DNA of 64,000 nt from RGIG3701 sp031553595 (GCA_031553595.1 JAVBLI010000028.1:26229-90228), one strand, 5' to 3'; positions 1 through 8,458 are shown, numbered from the stretch's first letter. Numbers and translations: made by a program. The notes: generated from the sequence alone by a model not told the origin.

Positions 1-866
1 TCGACACGCTGACGTACGAAGGCGAGCCGGCCCAGTTTTCCCAAGCGCGTCGTCAGATGGGAGCCAGCCAGTTCGAAGATGCCCGCGCGTCGCTGAACCA
101 GATCAGTGCCAACTCCATCGCCAGCGCCAGTCTGAAGGTGGAGCTGGAATTTCTCAAGGCGTATGCCAACGCCCAGATCGCCATCCGTGGCGGCGACGCG
201 AGCCTGAACGAAGCCGCGACCGGATTGGAGGCGTTTATTAAGGCCAATCCCAAAAATTACCGTATTTACGAGTCCGTCCAGCTGCTGGGCGACCTGTACA
301 TGCAGATGAATCAGAAGGAGAAGGCCCTGGCGCAGTTCAACAAGCTGCTGAATGTCGAAAACCCGATGCTGCGCGTTCGCGGCTCGCTGGGCAAAGCGTC
401 CGTCCTGCTGGACACGGCCACCGAGAAAACCTCCAAAGAAAACGCGAAAGAAGCCGGCGCGCTGTATAAAACGGTGAAAGACCTCGTGGACAGCGGAGAA
501 GTCAAGGCCCAGAAAGAGCTACTGCTTCTGAGCGTGGCGCTGGGCATGGCCCGCTGCAAGGCGATTACCGATAAGGCGGCGGAGGCCGAGAAAGAAATCC
601 AGCGGCTGCTTCCCCAGATCCCGGCCGAGAACGTCCAGATGAACGCCCTGGCGTACAACACCCTGGGAACGGCCCTGAAGCTTCAGGAAAACAAGACGAT
701 GGATGCCATCGCGGCTTTCCTTCATACGCACTTGCTGTACAGTAACGACCCGATTCTGGATCGCCAGGCGCTTAACGAACTGATCAATCTGTATCGCAAC
801 GGCGTCAATAATGAAGGCCGGGCCGTCGCGCTGGAGAAGGAGCGGAAAGACCGCTACGGAAATTAA
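1..866 (+). CDS. TPR-like repeat protein, 5' end outside window
   Basis: The reading frame is open from position 3 to the TAA at 864-866, so the gene begins upstream of the window and 287 residues are visible. The sequence is alpha-helical, alanine- and lysine-rich, with repeated helix pairs typical of tetratricopeptide or Sel1-like repeats, for example the stretch around positions 264-345 with spaced Y, L, G and A residues (LLGDLYMQMNQKEKAL). No membrane segment or catalytic motif is seen in the visible part. It lies directly upstream of an exbB-exbD-exbD cluster on the same strand, and TPR-containing exported proteins commonly accompany such energy-transducing modules, so a scaffold role in the envelope is a reasonable inference. 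A hairpin terminator at 873-918 separates it from exbB. The family assignment rests on pattern only. Confidence 0.7.
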   Translation, partial: DTLTYEGEPAQFSQARRQMGASQFEDARASLNQISANSIASASLKVELEFLKAYANAQIAIRGGDASLNEAATGLEAFIKANPKNYRIYESVQLLGDLYMQMNQKEKALAQFNKLLNVENPMLRVRGSLGKASVLLDTATEKTSKENAKEAGALYKTVKDLVDSGEVKAQKELLLLSVALGMARCKAITDKAAEAEKEIQRLLPQIPAENVQMNALAYNTLGTALKLQENKTMDAIAAFLHTHLLYSNDPILDRQALNELINLYRNGVNNEGRAVALEKERKDRYGN

Positions 867-872
867 GGTGAA

Positions 873-918
873 AACGACCGAAAATTTGGAAAATTCAAGT
901 CGCGGTCGTTGATTTTTT
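873..918 (+). terminator. Rho-independent terminator after the TPR-like gene
   Basis: A perfect 8-bp inverted repeat (AACGACCG at 873-880, CGGTCGTT at 903-910) is followed by six T at 913-918, just after the stop codon. The loop is long (22 nt), which lowers certainty. The 3' half overlaps the promoter proposed at 909-937. Confidence 0.55.
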
Positions 919-937
919 AAGGGTTTTGCTGTAAACT
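909..937 (+). promoter_or_regulatory. sigma70-type promoter upstream of exbB
   Basis: TTGATT at 909-914 and TAAACT at 932-937 are separated by exactly 17 bp. The predicted transcript start is about 230 nt before the exbB ATG, giving an unusually long leader. Confidence 0.45.
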
Positions 938-1133
938 GTAATAGCCTGTTTTGTTTCCATTTTAAATCTCTGTGTTTTGGATGGCCGTGAGCCGCCAAAA
1001 CCCGAATTGGAATGGGCGGCAGGCATAGGATTCGCTGGGGATTTTTTGGGGAAACCGACCTGCTTCCTGTGTTGGAAGTTGCGTCGTTTTTTCCAATGGA
1101 CCCCCACTTTTTCAAGTAGTCCATGTGTACCAA

Positions 1134-1149
1134 AAAACGTTAACGTTTT
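1134..1149. promoter_or_regulatory. 16-bp perfect palindrome, candidate operator
   Basis: AAAACGTTAACGTTTT is a perfect dyad ending 27 bp before the exbB start codon. Its length and symmetry suit a dimeric repressor site or a small leader hairpin. No regulator gene is adjacent. Confidence 0.4.
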
Positions 1150-1176
1150 ATTTTATCCATACTTTTGGAGGTTCTT

Positions 1177-1977
1177 ATGAAAAAATGGTTGTTGGGTTGG
1201 TTCAGTGCCGGTTTGTGTTCGCTGTTGATCGGCGTCTTTTCTGTCAGTGCGTTCACGGCGGTGACACTTCTGGATACGCAGCAGGTGGTGGCCCAGGATG
1301 ATGACGAAGATGCCGGTGGCGGTGCCCCGACTGCCACCGCAAGTAAGGAGTCCTTCCTTTACTGGGTGTATAAATCGCTGGGCCCGCTATATAGTTTCGT
1401 GTTCCTCGCGATTTCCTTCTTCCTTGTGGCGCTCTCCTTCAAATATGGCATGGCGCTGCGGCGCGACCAATACATCCCGCCGGGACTGGCGGAGCAGTTT
1501 GAAGGGCTGCTGAGTGAACGCCGCTTCCAGGAAGCGTATGAAATGACGAAAAACGACGAATCCTTCCTCGGCCAGGTGCTTTCCGCCGGGTTGGCCAAGC
1601 TCGCCTCCGGGTATGATAAATCCATGCAGGCCATGGAGGAAACGACCGACAACCTCAGCATGACCACGGAGCACGGCATCAGCCTCATCGGTTTGATCGC
1701 GGCCACCTCCACGATGATCGGACTTTTGGGAACGGTGCACGGTATGATTATGTCGTTTAACGTCATCGCCCAATTGACCACGCCCCCGAAGCCCAACGAG
1801 CTTGCCGGCGGTATTTCCACGGCTATGTTCACGACCATCGTCGGTCTTATTCTTTCGATCCCGGCGACGATCGTTTATACGATTTACCGCAACCGGCACC
1901 AGCGTCTGGTGTTCGACGTCAGCCTGCTCAGCGAAGACCTGATCGGTAAAGTGCTGGCACTGGCCCAGAAAAAATAA
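1177..1977 (+). CDS. exbB: MotA/TolQ/ExbB proton channel family protein
   Basis: This is the inner-membrane proton-channel subunit that, with ExbD, couples proton-motive force to envelope work such as TonB-type uptake or Tol-type constriction. The 266-residue product starts with a signal-like hydrophobic segment (about 5-32) and an acidic linker. A membrane segment near 55-75 (LYSFVFLAISFFLVAL) follows. The conserved C-terminal MotA/ExbB region has two membrane spans containing GLIAATSTMIGLLGTVHGMI and the stretch beginning GGISTAMFTTIVGLIL. The ATG at 1177 is preferred over the in-frame TTG at 1165, because TTG GAG is itself the GGAGG ribosome-binding site (1167-1171). Two exbD genes follow on the same strand, so an operon is likely. 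The N-terminal extension with an export signal is common in planctomycete homologues. The family call is firm; which TonB or Tol partner it serves is unknown. Confidence 0.9.
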   Translation: MKKWLLGWFSAGLCSLLIGVFSVSAFTAVTLLDTQQVVAQDDDEDAGGGAPTATASKESFLYWVYKSLGPLYSFVFLAISFFLVALSFKYGMALRRDQYIPPGLAEQFEGLLSERRFQEAYEMTKNDESFLGQVLSAGLAKLASGYDKSMQAMEETTDNLSMTTEHGISLIGLIAATSTMIGLLGTVHGMIMSFNVIAQLTTPPKPNELAGGISTAMFTTIVGLILSIPATIVYTIYRNRHQRLVFDVSLLSEDLIGKVLALAQKK

Positions 1978-2089
1978 CAAGATTTACGGCTCATCTTACC
2001 ATGCAGCGGATCGGGAAAACAGAAACGCCTTAACGGCCTGCTTTCCTGATTCGCCCGCATGAATCCTACGATAAACGGGAGATTAATGA

Positions 2090-2554
2090 ATGTCCAAAAG
2101 AAAAAAAGGGTCTGCAAAAGCCGAAGGCGACATGACACCGATGATTGATATGGTGTTCCAGTTGCTGATTTTTTTCATGATCCTGATTAACTTTTCGCAG
2201 GCGGAGCAGAATCAGCGGGTGCGTCTGCCGGAAAGCGACTTGGCCAAGCCGCCCGAACAGCCGCTGAAGGACTCGTTTACGCTTCACATCGCCTCGAAGG
2301 ATCCGGCGAATCGTGATAACCGGCATTATGAGATTCTTTTCGGGGCCGATAAGGCGGATTCCCCGGAAGATCTCGCCAGCCATCTTCCTCGTTTGATCGA
2401 AGAATCGAAGCGCAGCGGGAAAACGGTGAAGGACATCACGGTGGTCATCCGGGCGGACCTGGCGGCAAAGACCGGTTATGTTCAGGAGGTGATCCAGGCG
2501 TGTCAAAAGCAAAAACTTGAAAAATTCGTCTTGCGTGCGCAAGGAAGAGAATAA
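2090..2554 (+). CDS. exbD: Biopolymer transporter ExbD/TolR family protein (first copy)
   Basis: This is the small single-span partner of ExbB, with a periplasmic C-terminal domain. The 154-residue protein has a basic N-terminus and then GDMTPMIDMVFQLLIFF. In that motif the aspartate at residue 20 sits at the membrane entry and matches the proton-carrying Asp of ExbD/TolR. The rest (about 45-154) is a soluble alpha/beta domain. It starts 112 bp after exbB, with GGGAG shortly before the ATG, and is followed after 15 bp by a second exbD. Two non-identical ExbD subunits per cluster fit a heteromeric channel, as seen in other planctomycetes. The motor assignment is firm and the transported substrate is unknown. 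Confidence 0.9.
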   Translation: MSKRKKGSAKAEGDMTPMIDMVFQLLIFFMILINFSQAEQNQRVRLPESDLAKPPEQPLKDSFTLHIASKDPANRDNRHYEILFGADKADSPEDLASHLPRLIEESKRSGKTVKDITVVIRADLAAKTGYVQEVIQACQKQKLEKFVLRAQGRE

Positions 2555-2569
2555 ACAGGAGGAATTGCG

Positions 2570-3046
2570 ATGGTGAAAAAACAAACCGTCCATGAATCCC
2601 CGAAAGGGGACATGACGCCGATGATCGACATGGTGTTCCAGCTTCTGATTTTCTTCATTCTGATGTTTAAAATCGTGATTCCGGAAGGCGACTTTGCGAT
2701 CAAGATGCCGGCCCTCGGTGGCCCAGCGGATGGCCCGCCGGTGGATTCGATTACGATCCAGTTGAAAGCGGACCGGGACGGCAACCTGACCACGGTTAGC
2801 TTAGCCGGTCAGACGTTTCGCGGAACGACGGAAGGGCTGGAGCAGTTAAGGACCTACGCCCGCAAGTTGCTTGGCGGTAAGGCGATGGAGGCCCAGGCGA
2901 CCGAAATCGAATTGGTATGCGATTACGATTTGAAGTATAATAACGTCATCCGTATTATTTCAGACTGCACCGGGTACGTCGACAAAGGAAAAGTGGTGAA
3001 ACTGGCGGAAAAGATCAAATTCCGTCCACAGCCGAAGCAGAGATAA
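2570..3046 (+). CDS. exbD: Biopolymer transporter ExbD/TolR family protein (second copy)
   Basis: This second ExbD-type subunit has 158 residues. It shares the motif GDMTPMIDMVFQLLIFF with the preceding gene, again with Asp at residue 20, but the periplasmic domains differ, so this is an old duplication rather than a recent copy. A strong ribosome-binding site (AGGAGG, about 2557-2562) precedes the ATG. The gene closes the exbB-exbD-exbD operon and is followed by a rho-independent terminator at 3086-3120, beyond which the genes run on the opposite strand. The periplasmic part ends in a short basic tail. Function with ExbB in proton-driven envelope work is well established for the family; the partner TonB is not in the window. 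Confidence 0.9.
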   Translation: MVKKQTVHESPKGDMTPMIDMVFQLLIFFILMFKIVIPEGDFAIKMPALGGPADGPPVDSITIQLKADRDGNLTTVSLAGQTFRGTTEGLEQLRTYARKLLGGKAMEAQATEIELVCDYDLKYNNVIRIISDCTGYVDKGKVVKLAEKIKFRPQPKQR

Positions 3047-3085
3047 TGCTTTCGCGGCCGGTGTAAAATCGGTGAAAGTGACGGC

Positions 3086-3120
3086 GCCGTCCGGGGCAAT
3101 GAACCCGGCCGGCGTTTTTT
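3086..3120 (+). terminator. Rho-independent terminator closing the exb operon
   Basis: The arms GCCGTCCGGG (from 3086) and CCCGGCCGGC (3104-3113) pair over ten positions with one mismatch. They enclose a short loop and are followed by six T at 3115-3120. It lies between convergent genes. Confidence 0.8.
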
Positions 3121-3133
3121 CGTTTCAACGTTC

Positions 3134-3973
3134 TTATTCCTTCACGTAATATTTCGTGATGTCGATTCCGCCGCGGACTTCCTCCTCCAGGAATTTCAGG
3201 CGGGACTCGAGTTTATCCACCGTCCGGCGGAGCAGAGCGAGATTCTGTTCCTGCGGATCTTCGGTTTTCTGCCGGGGGACCGTGGGATAATCCAGGTGGC
3301 GCTGAAACGCGGAAAAGAGGAACATCGGGTCTTTCTGCCGCGTGGCCAGGGCGATTCGGCCTTCCTTTTCCCCGAAAAGTACCGGCTTTTCCGGCGGCTG
3401 GGCGGTGATTTTTCGCTGGATGCGGTAATATTCGCTGCGGACGTAAATGAGGTCGGCGATATCCACGATTCCCAACTGCCGCCGCACGACGAGAATCCAC
3501 TGCTGCCAGTCGCTGTCATAAACCGGATCATCGGCCACGGCCCGCAGTGCCTGCTCATACCGCAGACGGTTCCGGCTGATGGCCTCCAGCTGATACATGA
3601 ACATCCCCGCACGCCCCATTCCGCTGGCGCGACACCCGGCTTCTTTCTCCAGAATTTCCAGGGCCACGCGGAAGTCGAATTTCCCTTCATCCCGCTCGGC
3701 CTCTCGCATGATATACGTCTGAAAGGGCGTGAAATAATGGTTCATGCGGGCCATGGCCGGCGCCATCACACCGCTGTGTTTGAGCTCCATATACATGAAT
3801 TCCATGGCCATGGGCAGTTGCGTGGTGGCAAGAATTTCATGCCGCAGATTCCGCAAGAGTTCCTGCGTGGCCGTACCCTGCATTCGCTCCCGCAGCGTTT
3901 TAAACAGATACGCCTGTTCCACGTATTCTTCACGCGGCAAAATTCGGGAATCGGCAGGGGAATTGGTGGACAT
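3134..3973 (-). CDS. Conserved hypothetical protein (planctomycete type)
   Basis: I do not recognise a functional family. The 279-residue product is mostly alpha-helical, rich in Arg, Glu, Met and Tyr, with no signal peptide or membrane span. It contains the distinctive stretch PMAMEFMYMELKHSG and a C-terminal coiled coil (VDKLESRLKFLEEEV) before the final TKYYVKE. The ATG at 3973 is chosen. A GTG at 4060 would extend the frame by 29 residues and overlap the upstream stop (GTGA, 4060-4057), but that extension is rich in Ser, Pro and Arg and does not look coding. It lies just downstream of a metallophosphoesterase on the same strand, so co-transcription is likely. A cytoplasmic structural or regulatory role is only a guess. 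Confidence 0.7.
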   Translation of the reverse strand: MSTNSPADSRILPREEYVEQAYLFKTLRERMQGTATQELLRNLRHEILATTQLPMAMEFMYMELKHSGVMAPAMARMNHYFTPFQTYIMREAERDEGKFDFRVALEILEKEAGCRASGMGRAGMFMYQLEAISRNRLRYEQALRAVADDPVYDSDWQQWILVVRRQLGIVDIADLIYVRSEYYRIQRKITAQPPEKPVLFGEKEGRIALATRQKDPMFLFSAFQRHLDYPTVPRQKTEDPQEQNLALLRRTVDKLESRLKFLEEEVRGGIDITKYYVKE

Positions 3974-4056
3974 GCTATGCGGGGGTGGTGAACGGGGGGA
4001 CGTGGATAGGAAGTCATGCCGCGTGGAACGCCGAGCATGCGTCCACGCCGTGAAGT

Positions 4057-4779
4057 TCACTCCATTTCGATCGGCTCAAATTGCCGGAAGCACATGCGGT
4101 AAAAGGTGTCGTTTTCCTCAAAAATCGCGTATCCCATTTTCGCGTTCCGCCCGCGCGGATCGCCCACGGAGCCCACGCCGATAAAATATTTCATGGGCGG
4201 CTCGGCCGGGAATTTTTCGAAAATCCACTCCAGCTCGCCGACGCCGTTCGGCTTCACTTCCTTTAACTCCGAGCTGATGACATCCTGGCAGTGTGTGTGG
4301 CCATGAATGCCGAGATAATGGATCATGCGGAACTCATACGCGGCGGCCCGCGGGTCGTAAATGTCATTCTTGCCCACATACCCATGCAGAGGAAAACGCG
4401 GCGAGCCGTGAAAAAACATGGTTCCGTTTTCCGGCTGGGTGTAAATCCGGTCCAGGCCGTTCAGGAATTCCCACCGCCGTATATTCTCTGGCGTGTTCTC
4501 GCATAATTTTTGGTAAAGAAAATGCGTGCCCGGGAATTCGGCGTTTTGGTCGGCATCATTCAGAATCACCGCCAGGTCGCGGTTTCCCAGCAGGGCCAGG
4601 TCGGAAAGCTCCATGAGCAGGTCCAGGCACCGAATGTCATACTCCGCCATTCCGGGCTCGCAACTGAAAATATCTCCCAGATAAATCACCTCGTCCACCG
4701 CCTGGCAGCATAAATCTTCCAGCACGAAACGCAGTGCCGGCAGATTTCCATGTACGTCACTCAAAATGGCTTTTCGCAT
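4057..4779 (-). CDS. Calcineurin-like metallophosphoesterase family protein
   Basis: This is a 240-residue cytoplasmic phosphoesterase of the calcineurin fold, expected to use two metal ions to cleave phosphomono- or diesters. The full set of metal-binding motifs is visible: DVHGN (8-12), GD (35-36), GNRD (65-68, in place of the usual GNHE), a histidine in FFHGSP (122-127) and GIHGHTH (157-163). Length and motif spacing fit the YfcE/MJ0936-like branch, where substrates range from 2',3'-cyclic nucleotides to protein phosphoserine. The sequence does not decide the substrate. The gene ends beside the following hypothetical gene, suggesting one transcript. The GNRD variant keeps the Asn ligand and is seen in related predicted phosphodiesterases. 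Confidence 0.85.
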   Translation of the reverse strand: MRKAILSDVHGNLPALRFVLEDLCCQAVDEVIYLGDIFSCEPGMAEYDIRCLDLLMELSDLALLGNRDLAVILNDADQNAEFPGTHFLYQKLCENTPENIRRWEFLNGLDRIYTQPENGTMFFHGSPRFPLHGYVGKNDIYDPRAAAYEFRMIHYLGIHGHTHCQDVISSELKEVKPNGVGELEWIFEKFPAEPPMKYFIGVGSVGDPRGRNAKMGYAIFEENDTFYRMCFRQFEPIEME

Positions 4780-4879
4780 TTACCGTCCATCCTCACGTAT
4801 TTCCTAATAAAGTTTCATATCCTTTTATGGTACACGAAAACTTCCGGGAAGTCAATTCACCGCAAAAAAAGCGGGCGGA

Positions 4880-5644
4880 TCACGAGTCACCCGGGCTGGC
4901 GGATTTCTCCAATCGACGCTCCTCCGCAGCGCTGCGACGCGCGTAAATCGGAAGCATGTCCCACAGAGAATCCCGCTGCCCTGCCAGGAAACGCTCCCGC
5001 GCCATTCGCCCCACCGTCACCGGCGTAATCCGCCAGCATTCTTCCGGCACACATTCCACTGTCCGCGGCAGAAACGCTTTTTTTCTGGCGAGGATCGGCC
5101 CGGTCACCGCGATTTTCCCGTCCGTTTCCGCTTCCCGTGCCAGGAACGCCACCCACGCATCAAAATCCGCCAGCCGCATGTCATCCCACGGTTTCATACG
5201 TGAAAAGCACGGCGTTTCCGCATTTTCACACGCACCCGCCGAGGCGTTTTCCGCATTCTCCGCCACGTATGTCCGCGTGATTACGTCCCCACGCTGGGCG
5301 TCCATCACCGCCGCCACCCGGCGAAACTCCGGCGGCGCGCTCTCCGCCAGCACGTCCAGCGTGTTCAGCCCGAGCACCGCGGCACCTGTCACGTACGCGA
5401 ACGTTTTCGCAAAAGTCACCCCCACACGCAGCCCCGTAAAAGACCCCGGCCCCACCGGCAGCGCCACCAGCGCCACCTCCCGTGGCTCCCACCCGGCATC
5501 CGCCAGCAGCCCGGTCACCGCCGGCGTCAGAAATTGCGCACTGCGCTGGTCCGCCGTGAGCGTCACCTCACGGACCACCTCCATATCCTCCATCAGCACC
5601 ACGGACGCCGAGACGTCCAGTGTTTCCAGGGCAAGAATTTTCAC
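4880..5644 (-). CDS. tsaB: tRNA threonylcarbamoyladenosine biosynthesis protein TsaB
   Basis: TsaB is the ASKHA-fold partner that, with TsaD and TsaE, transfers threonylcarbamoyl to A37 of ANN-decoding tRNAs. The 254-residue protein opens with MKILALETLD, the family's first strand, and carries the hallmark PGSFTGLRVG at residues 66-75, followed by the helix rich in Ala and Phe. The C-terminal part is shorter and less conserved, as usual for TsaB. In TsaB this fold lacks catalytic activity and serves as a dimerisation platform. A clear terminator lies just upstream (5664-5701), so it is probably transcribed separately from the helicase gene. A cytoplasmic housekeeping role is secure from the motif and length; tsaC, tsaD and tsaE are not in the window. 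Confidence 0.92.
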   Translation of the reverse strand: MKILALETLDVSASVVLMEDMEVVREVTLTADQRSAQFLTPAVTGLLADAGWEPREVALVALPVGPGSFTGLRVGVTFAKTFAYVTGAAVLGLNTLDVLAESAPPEFRRVAAVMDAQRGDVITRTYVAENAENASAGACENAETPCFSRMKPWDDMRLADFDAWVAFLAREAETDGKIAVTGPILARKKAFLPRTVECVPEECWRITPVTVGRMARERFLAGQRDSLWDMLPIYARRSAAEERRLEKSASPGDS

Positions 5645-5663
5645 ACCATTTCTCCCGATTTAT

Positions 5664-5701
5664 AAAAACACACGCCACTGCGTTACGGCCGGTGGCGTGC
5701 G
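5664..5701 (-). terminator. Rho-independent terminator after the DEAD-box helicase gene
   Basis: Read on the minus strand, CGCACGCCAC (5701-5692) pairs with GTGGCGTGTG (5678-5669) over ten positions with one G-U pair, and five T (5668-5664) follow. It lies 37 bp after the helicase stop and 20 bp before tsaB. Confidence 0.8.
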
Positions 5702-5737
5702 TTTCATCTTTTCACCTTACACCCTGCACCTTACGCC

Positions 5738-8458
5738 TCATAAGGCGCGGCGGATCTTCCGTCTCCGCGGGTCACGCACGGGTTTTTCCGGTTCCTGCGT
5801 TTCTCCGCCGTCTTTATCTTCCGCGTCACCGCCCGCCAGCTGGGCCTGCGAGATGCTCTGTACTTGCGAAACACTCGCCACGCTGCTGAAGCCGGGGATT
5901 TCGTCGCGCTGCAGAAGCCGATTAATCCGCATTTCGATTTTTGTCAGCTCACTGCCCTCTTCCGGGGTGACGAACGAAAACGCCACGCCCTCCCGGCCCA
6001 TCCGCCCCGTGCGCCCCACGCGATGCACGTAATCGTCGCAGAAAGACGGAATGTCATAATTAATAATGTGGGAAATGTTCGAAACGTCGATTCCCCGGCC
6101 CACCACGTCCGTGGCCACCAGAAACCGCGTTTTTCCGGAGCGGAAAGAGTCCATCACGCGGTCGCGCTGCCGCTGCTGGAGGTCTCCGTGAATGACGTCC
6201 ACCCCTTTCAGGTGTTTCGACAGCCGGCGGTAAATTTTCTCCGTGCCGCGTTTCGTCCGGCAAAAGATGATCGCCTGTCGCGGCTGCTCCCGTTCCAGAA
6301 GCCGTTCCAGCAAGTCGAATTTCAGCTCCGGATCCACCGTGAAGTAAAACTGCTCGATCGTCTCGCACGAAAGATCTTTCGGCGAACAGTCCAGAATCAC
6401 CGGCTCACGCATGAAATTCCTCGCGAGGTAACGCACGTCGGAACTCAGCGTGGCGGTCAGCAGCATGGTCTGCCGCGACTGCGGACACTGCTTCAGGATT
6501 TTCTCGATATCCGGGCGGAACCCCACGTCCAGCATGCGGTCTGCCTCATCCAGTACCACGACTTTCAGGTGGCCGAGTTTCAGCGAGCCGCGCTTAATGT
6601 GGTCCAGCACGCGGCCGGGCGTACCGACGACGATATCCACGCCCTCGCGCAGGGTGGCCACCTGCGGCGGAAGCGGCACGCCGCCGTAAACCGCGAGAAT
6701 TTCGAAATCCGTGTACTCGGAAAGCTTCCGCGTTTCCGCCTTCACCTGCACGGCCAGCTCCCGCGTGGGCACCAGAATCAGCGCTTGCGGCGCGAAAACA
6801 TCTTCCTGATATTTAATCGTCTCCAGAATCGGAATCGCGAACGCCGCCGTTTTCCCGGTGCCCGTCCGCGACTGGCCCATCAGGTCATGCCCCTCCAGCG
6901 CCACCGGAATCAGGGCCTGCTGAATTTCCGTGGGCGTCTGATATTCCGCGTCCGCCAGACCGTAAAGCACTTCGCGCGAAAGCCCGAACGCCGCGAATTC
7001 CGGGCTGATGGACTTTTTCGCGCGCCCGCCTTCCGTCTTCACCGGCACACTGGGTGTGGATGCCGCCGGGGCCGGTTTCGCTGCCGAAATGGGTTTTTCC
7101 GCCGGCTTCACCGCGGGCTTTTTCATTTCCTGACGTGGTTTTTCAGCAGAAATCGCTGGCGTTTTCTTTTCATATTCCACCTTCCGCGGCTCAGGCATCC
7201 GTGGCTCCGCCTTTTTCGTGGGCCTCTGCTCAGCCACCGCTTTTTCCGGCTGCACTGCCTTTTTTGCCGGCATTTTCTCCGCCACGTGTTTCGCTGGCAG
7301 CTTCATCGGCGTCTTTTCCGCCGCATGTTTCACGGGGGCCGGCTTCACCGCGGGTTTTTCCGGCATTTTTTCACGCGTCACCGGCTTCTCACGCATTTCT
7401 GTCCGCTGCGGACCTGCTTCGGGACGCGTCTGGGAACGCATTTCGCGCCGTGATTCCTGACGTGTTTCACGCTCTGGACGCGGAGTTTCCACTGCCGCAC
7501 GGGGAGTTTTCACCACCGGCTCCTGTTTCCGCAGCTCTGGCCTGCGCACTTCCGTCGCTCGTGTTTCCTGCTTTTTCGCCACCGGCGCCGGCGTTTTCTT
7601 CACAGGCACGCGGGATTCCGGCTCTTCACGCCGCACACGATCGGCCTCCTGACGCGCCGCCCGTTCCGGCATTTTCCCGTCGCTTTCCGGCTTCACCGCA
7701 CCCATTTTTTTCGGCGCCATTCCACGCTCCGGCATCTCGTCCCGCACGGGCTGCGGACGCTTCTCACGCCGGGCGTCCCGGTTCATTTCCTCGCGAAAAA
7801 CCTCTTTCTGAGCCGCAGGGCGTTTCGCGGGCGTTTCCTGACGTTTCACCGGCGTCTCCGGCCGCTTCACGGCCGTTTCCGGGCGTTTTACCGCACCCGC
7901 CGGACGCTCAGGACGTTTTACCGTACCTGCCGGACGCTCCGTCCCTTTTCCGTGATAAGACGGCAGCTGCAGATCTTCCGGCCGCATCCCCGGCGGGAGT
8001 TTCAGCCCGCGCCGCTTTAATTCCTCCTCCACCGAAAGATGCGCCCAGTCGGCCGTCACCGGACGCTGGTCGCGTTTCCGCACAGACGGCGGATTCACGG
8101 ACGGATTCGACGCGATATTCACCGCTTTCTTCGCCCGCTTCCGCTTTTTACTCTTTTTCGCCCCGTCTTCTCCCCCGGCATTTCCAGACGGCACCGGAGC
8201 CGCGGACGTTACGGCCGTTTTTCTCACACGCCCCGCGTCCTCCGCCTCCGGACGTTTCCGCACGGGCGTTTTCTGGCCGCTTTCCTCCACTGCCGGGCGG
8301 AGAGTTCTGCGAACGACTTTTTTCGGTTCCTGCGTGTCCGCGGCATGATTTCTTCCCGCCGGACGCTCACTTCTCGCACCCCATCCACGCGCGTCTTCTC
8401 GGGCTGCGGACGGATTTTCATTCCATAAAGAGCCCTGGGGCCTTCTTTCTCTGTTCAT
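5738..8458 (-). CDS. DEAD-box ATP-dependent RNA helicase with long basic N-terminal domain
   Basis: This is a 906-residue protein. The last roughly 410 residues are a complete DEAD-box core that unwinds RNA duplexes using ATP. Motifs seen: Q motif region (YQTPTEIQ), motif I SRTGTGKT (530-537), PTRELAVQ, TPGR, DEAD (637-640), TAT in place of the usual SAT, VATDVVGRGIDV and HRVGRTGR (812-819). The first roughly 490 residues are low complexity, rich in Lys, Arg, Pro, Glu and Ala, with repeated KRPE/KRPET-type units near 190-225; they are predicted disordered and RNA-binding. A short Lys/Arg tail ends the protein. Bacterial relatives (RhlE, CsdA, DbpA) have tails of this kind at the C-terminus, so a giant N-terminal one is uncommon. 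Its start lies 26 bp after the inositol-phosphate synthase gene, implying co-transcription. A ribosome or cold-RNA role is inferred. Confidence 0.9.
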   Translation of the reverse strand: MNRERRPQGSLWNENPSAAREDARGWGARSERPAGRNHAADTQEPKKVVRRTLRPAVEESGQKTPVRKRPEAEDAGRVRKTAVTSAAPVPSGNAGGEDGAKKSKKRKRAKKAVNIASNPSVNPPSVRKRDQRPVTADWAHLSVEEELKRRGLKLPPGMRPEDLQLPSYHGKGTERPAGTVKRPERPAGAVKRPETAVKRPETPVKRQETPAKRPAAQKEVFREEMNRDARREKRPQPVRDEMPERGMAPKKMGAVKPESDGKMPERAARQEADRVRREEPESRVPVKKTPAPVAKKQETRATEVRRPELRKQEPVVKTPRAAVETPRPERETRQESRREMRSQTRPEAGPQRTEMREKPVTREKMPEKPAVKPAPVKHAAEKTPMKLPAKHVAEKMPAKKAVQPEKAVAEQRPTKKAEPRMPEPRKVEYEKKTPAISAEKPRQEMKKPAVKPAEKPISAAKPAPAASTPSVPVKTEGGRAKKSISPEFAAFGLSREVLYGLADAEYQTPTEIQQALIPVALEGHDLMGQSRTGTGKTAAFAIPILETIKYQEDVFAPQALILVPTRELAVQVKAETRKLSEYTDFEILAVYGGVPLPPQVATLREGVDIVVGTPGRVLDHIKRGSLKLGHLKVVVLDEADRMLDVGFRPDIEKILKQCPQSRQTMLLTATLSSDVRYLARNFMREPVILDCSPKDLSCETIEQFYFTVDPELKFDLLERLLEREQPRQAIIFCRTKRGTEKIYRRLSKHLKGVDVIHGDLQQRQRDRVMDSFRSGKTRFLVATDVVGRGIDVSNISHIINYDIPSFCDDYVHRVGRTGRMGREGVAFSFVTPEEGSELTKIEMRINRLLQRDEIPGFSSVASVSQVQSISQAQLAGGDAEDKDGGETQEPEKPVRDPRRRKIRRAL

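Larger units (their letters stand above)
867..1176. other. 310-bp intergenic region upstream of exbB
   Basis: No open frame here has coding character. It holds a terminator (873-918), a sigma70-like promoter (909-937), a roughly 230-nt untranslated leader if that promoter is used, and a 16-bp perfect palindrome (1134-1149). A short hairpin, GTTTTGG with CCAAAAC, sits near 974-1001. Confidence 0.6.

Noticed and set aside
519..1133. Minus-strand open frame of about 204 codons across the end of the TPR-like gene
   Set aside because: It is antisense to a coding frame, crosses a terminator and a promoter, and its product is low-complexity Arg/His/Gln without any domain.
1165..1176. TTG start for exbB
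   Set aside because: The TTG GAG codons are the ribosome-binding site of the ATG at 1177.
3974..4060. 29-residue N-terminal extension of the hypothetical protein from a GTG overlapping the upstream stop
   Set aside because: The extension is Ser/Pro/Arg-rich, unlike the helical body; the GTGA overlap is suggestive but not decisive.
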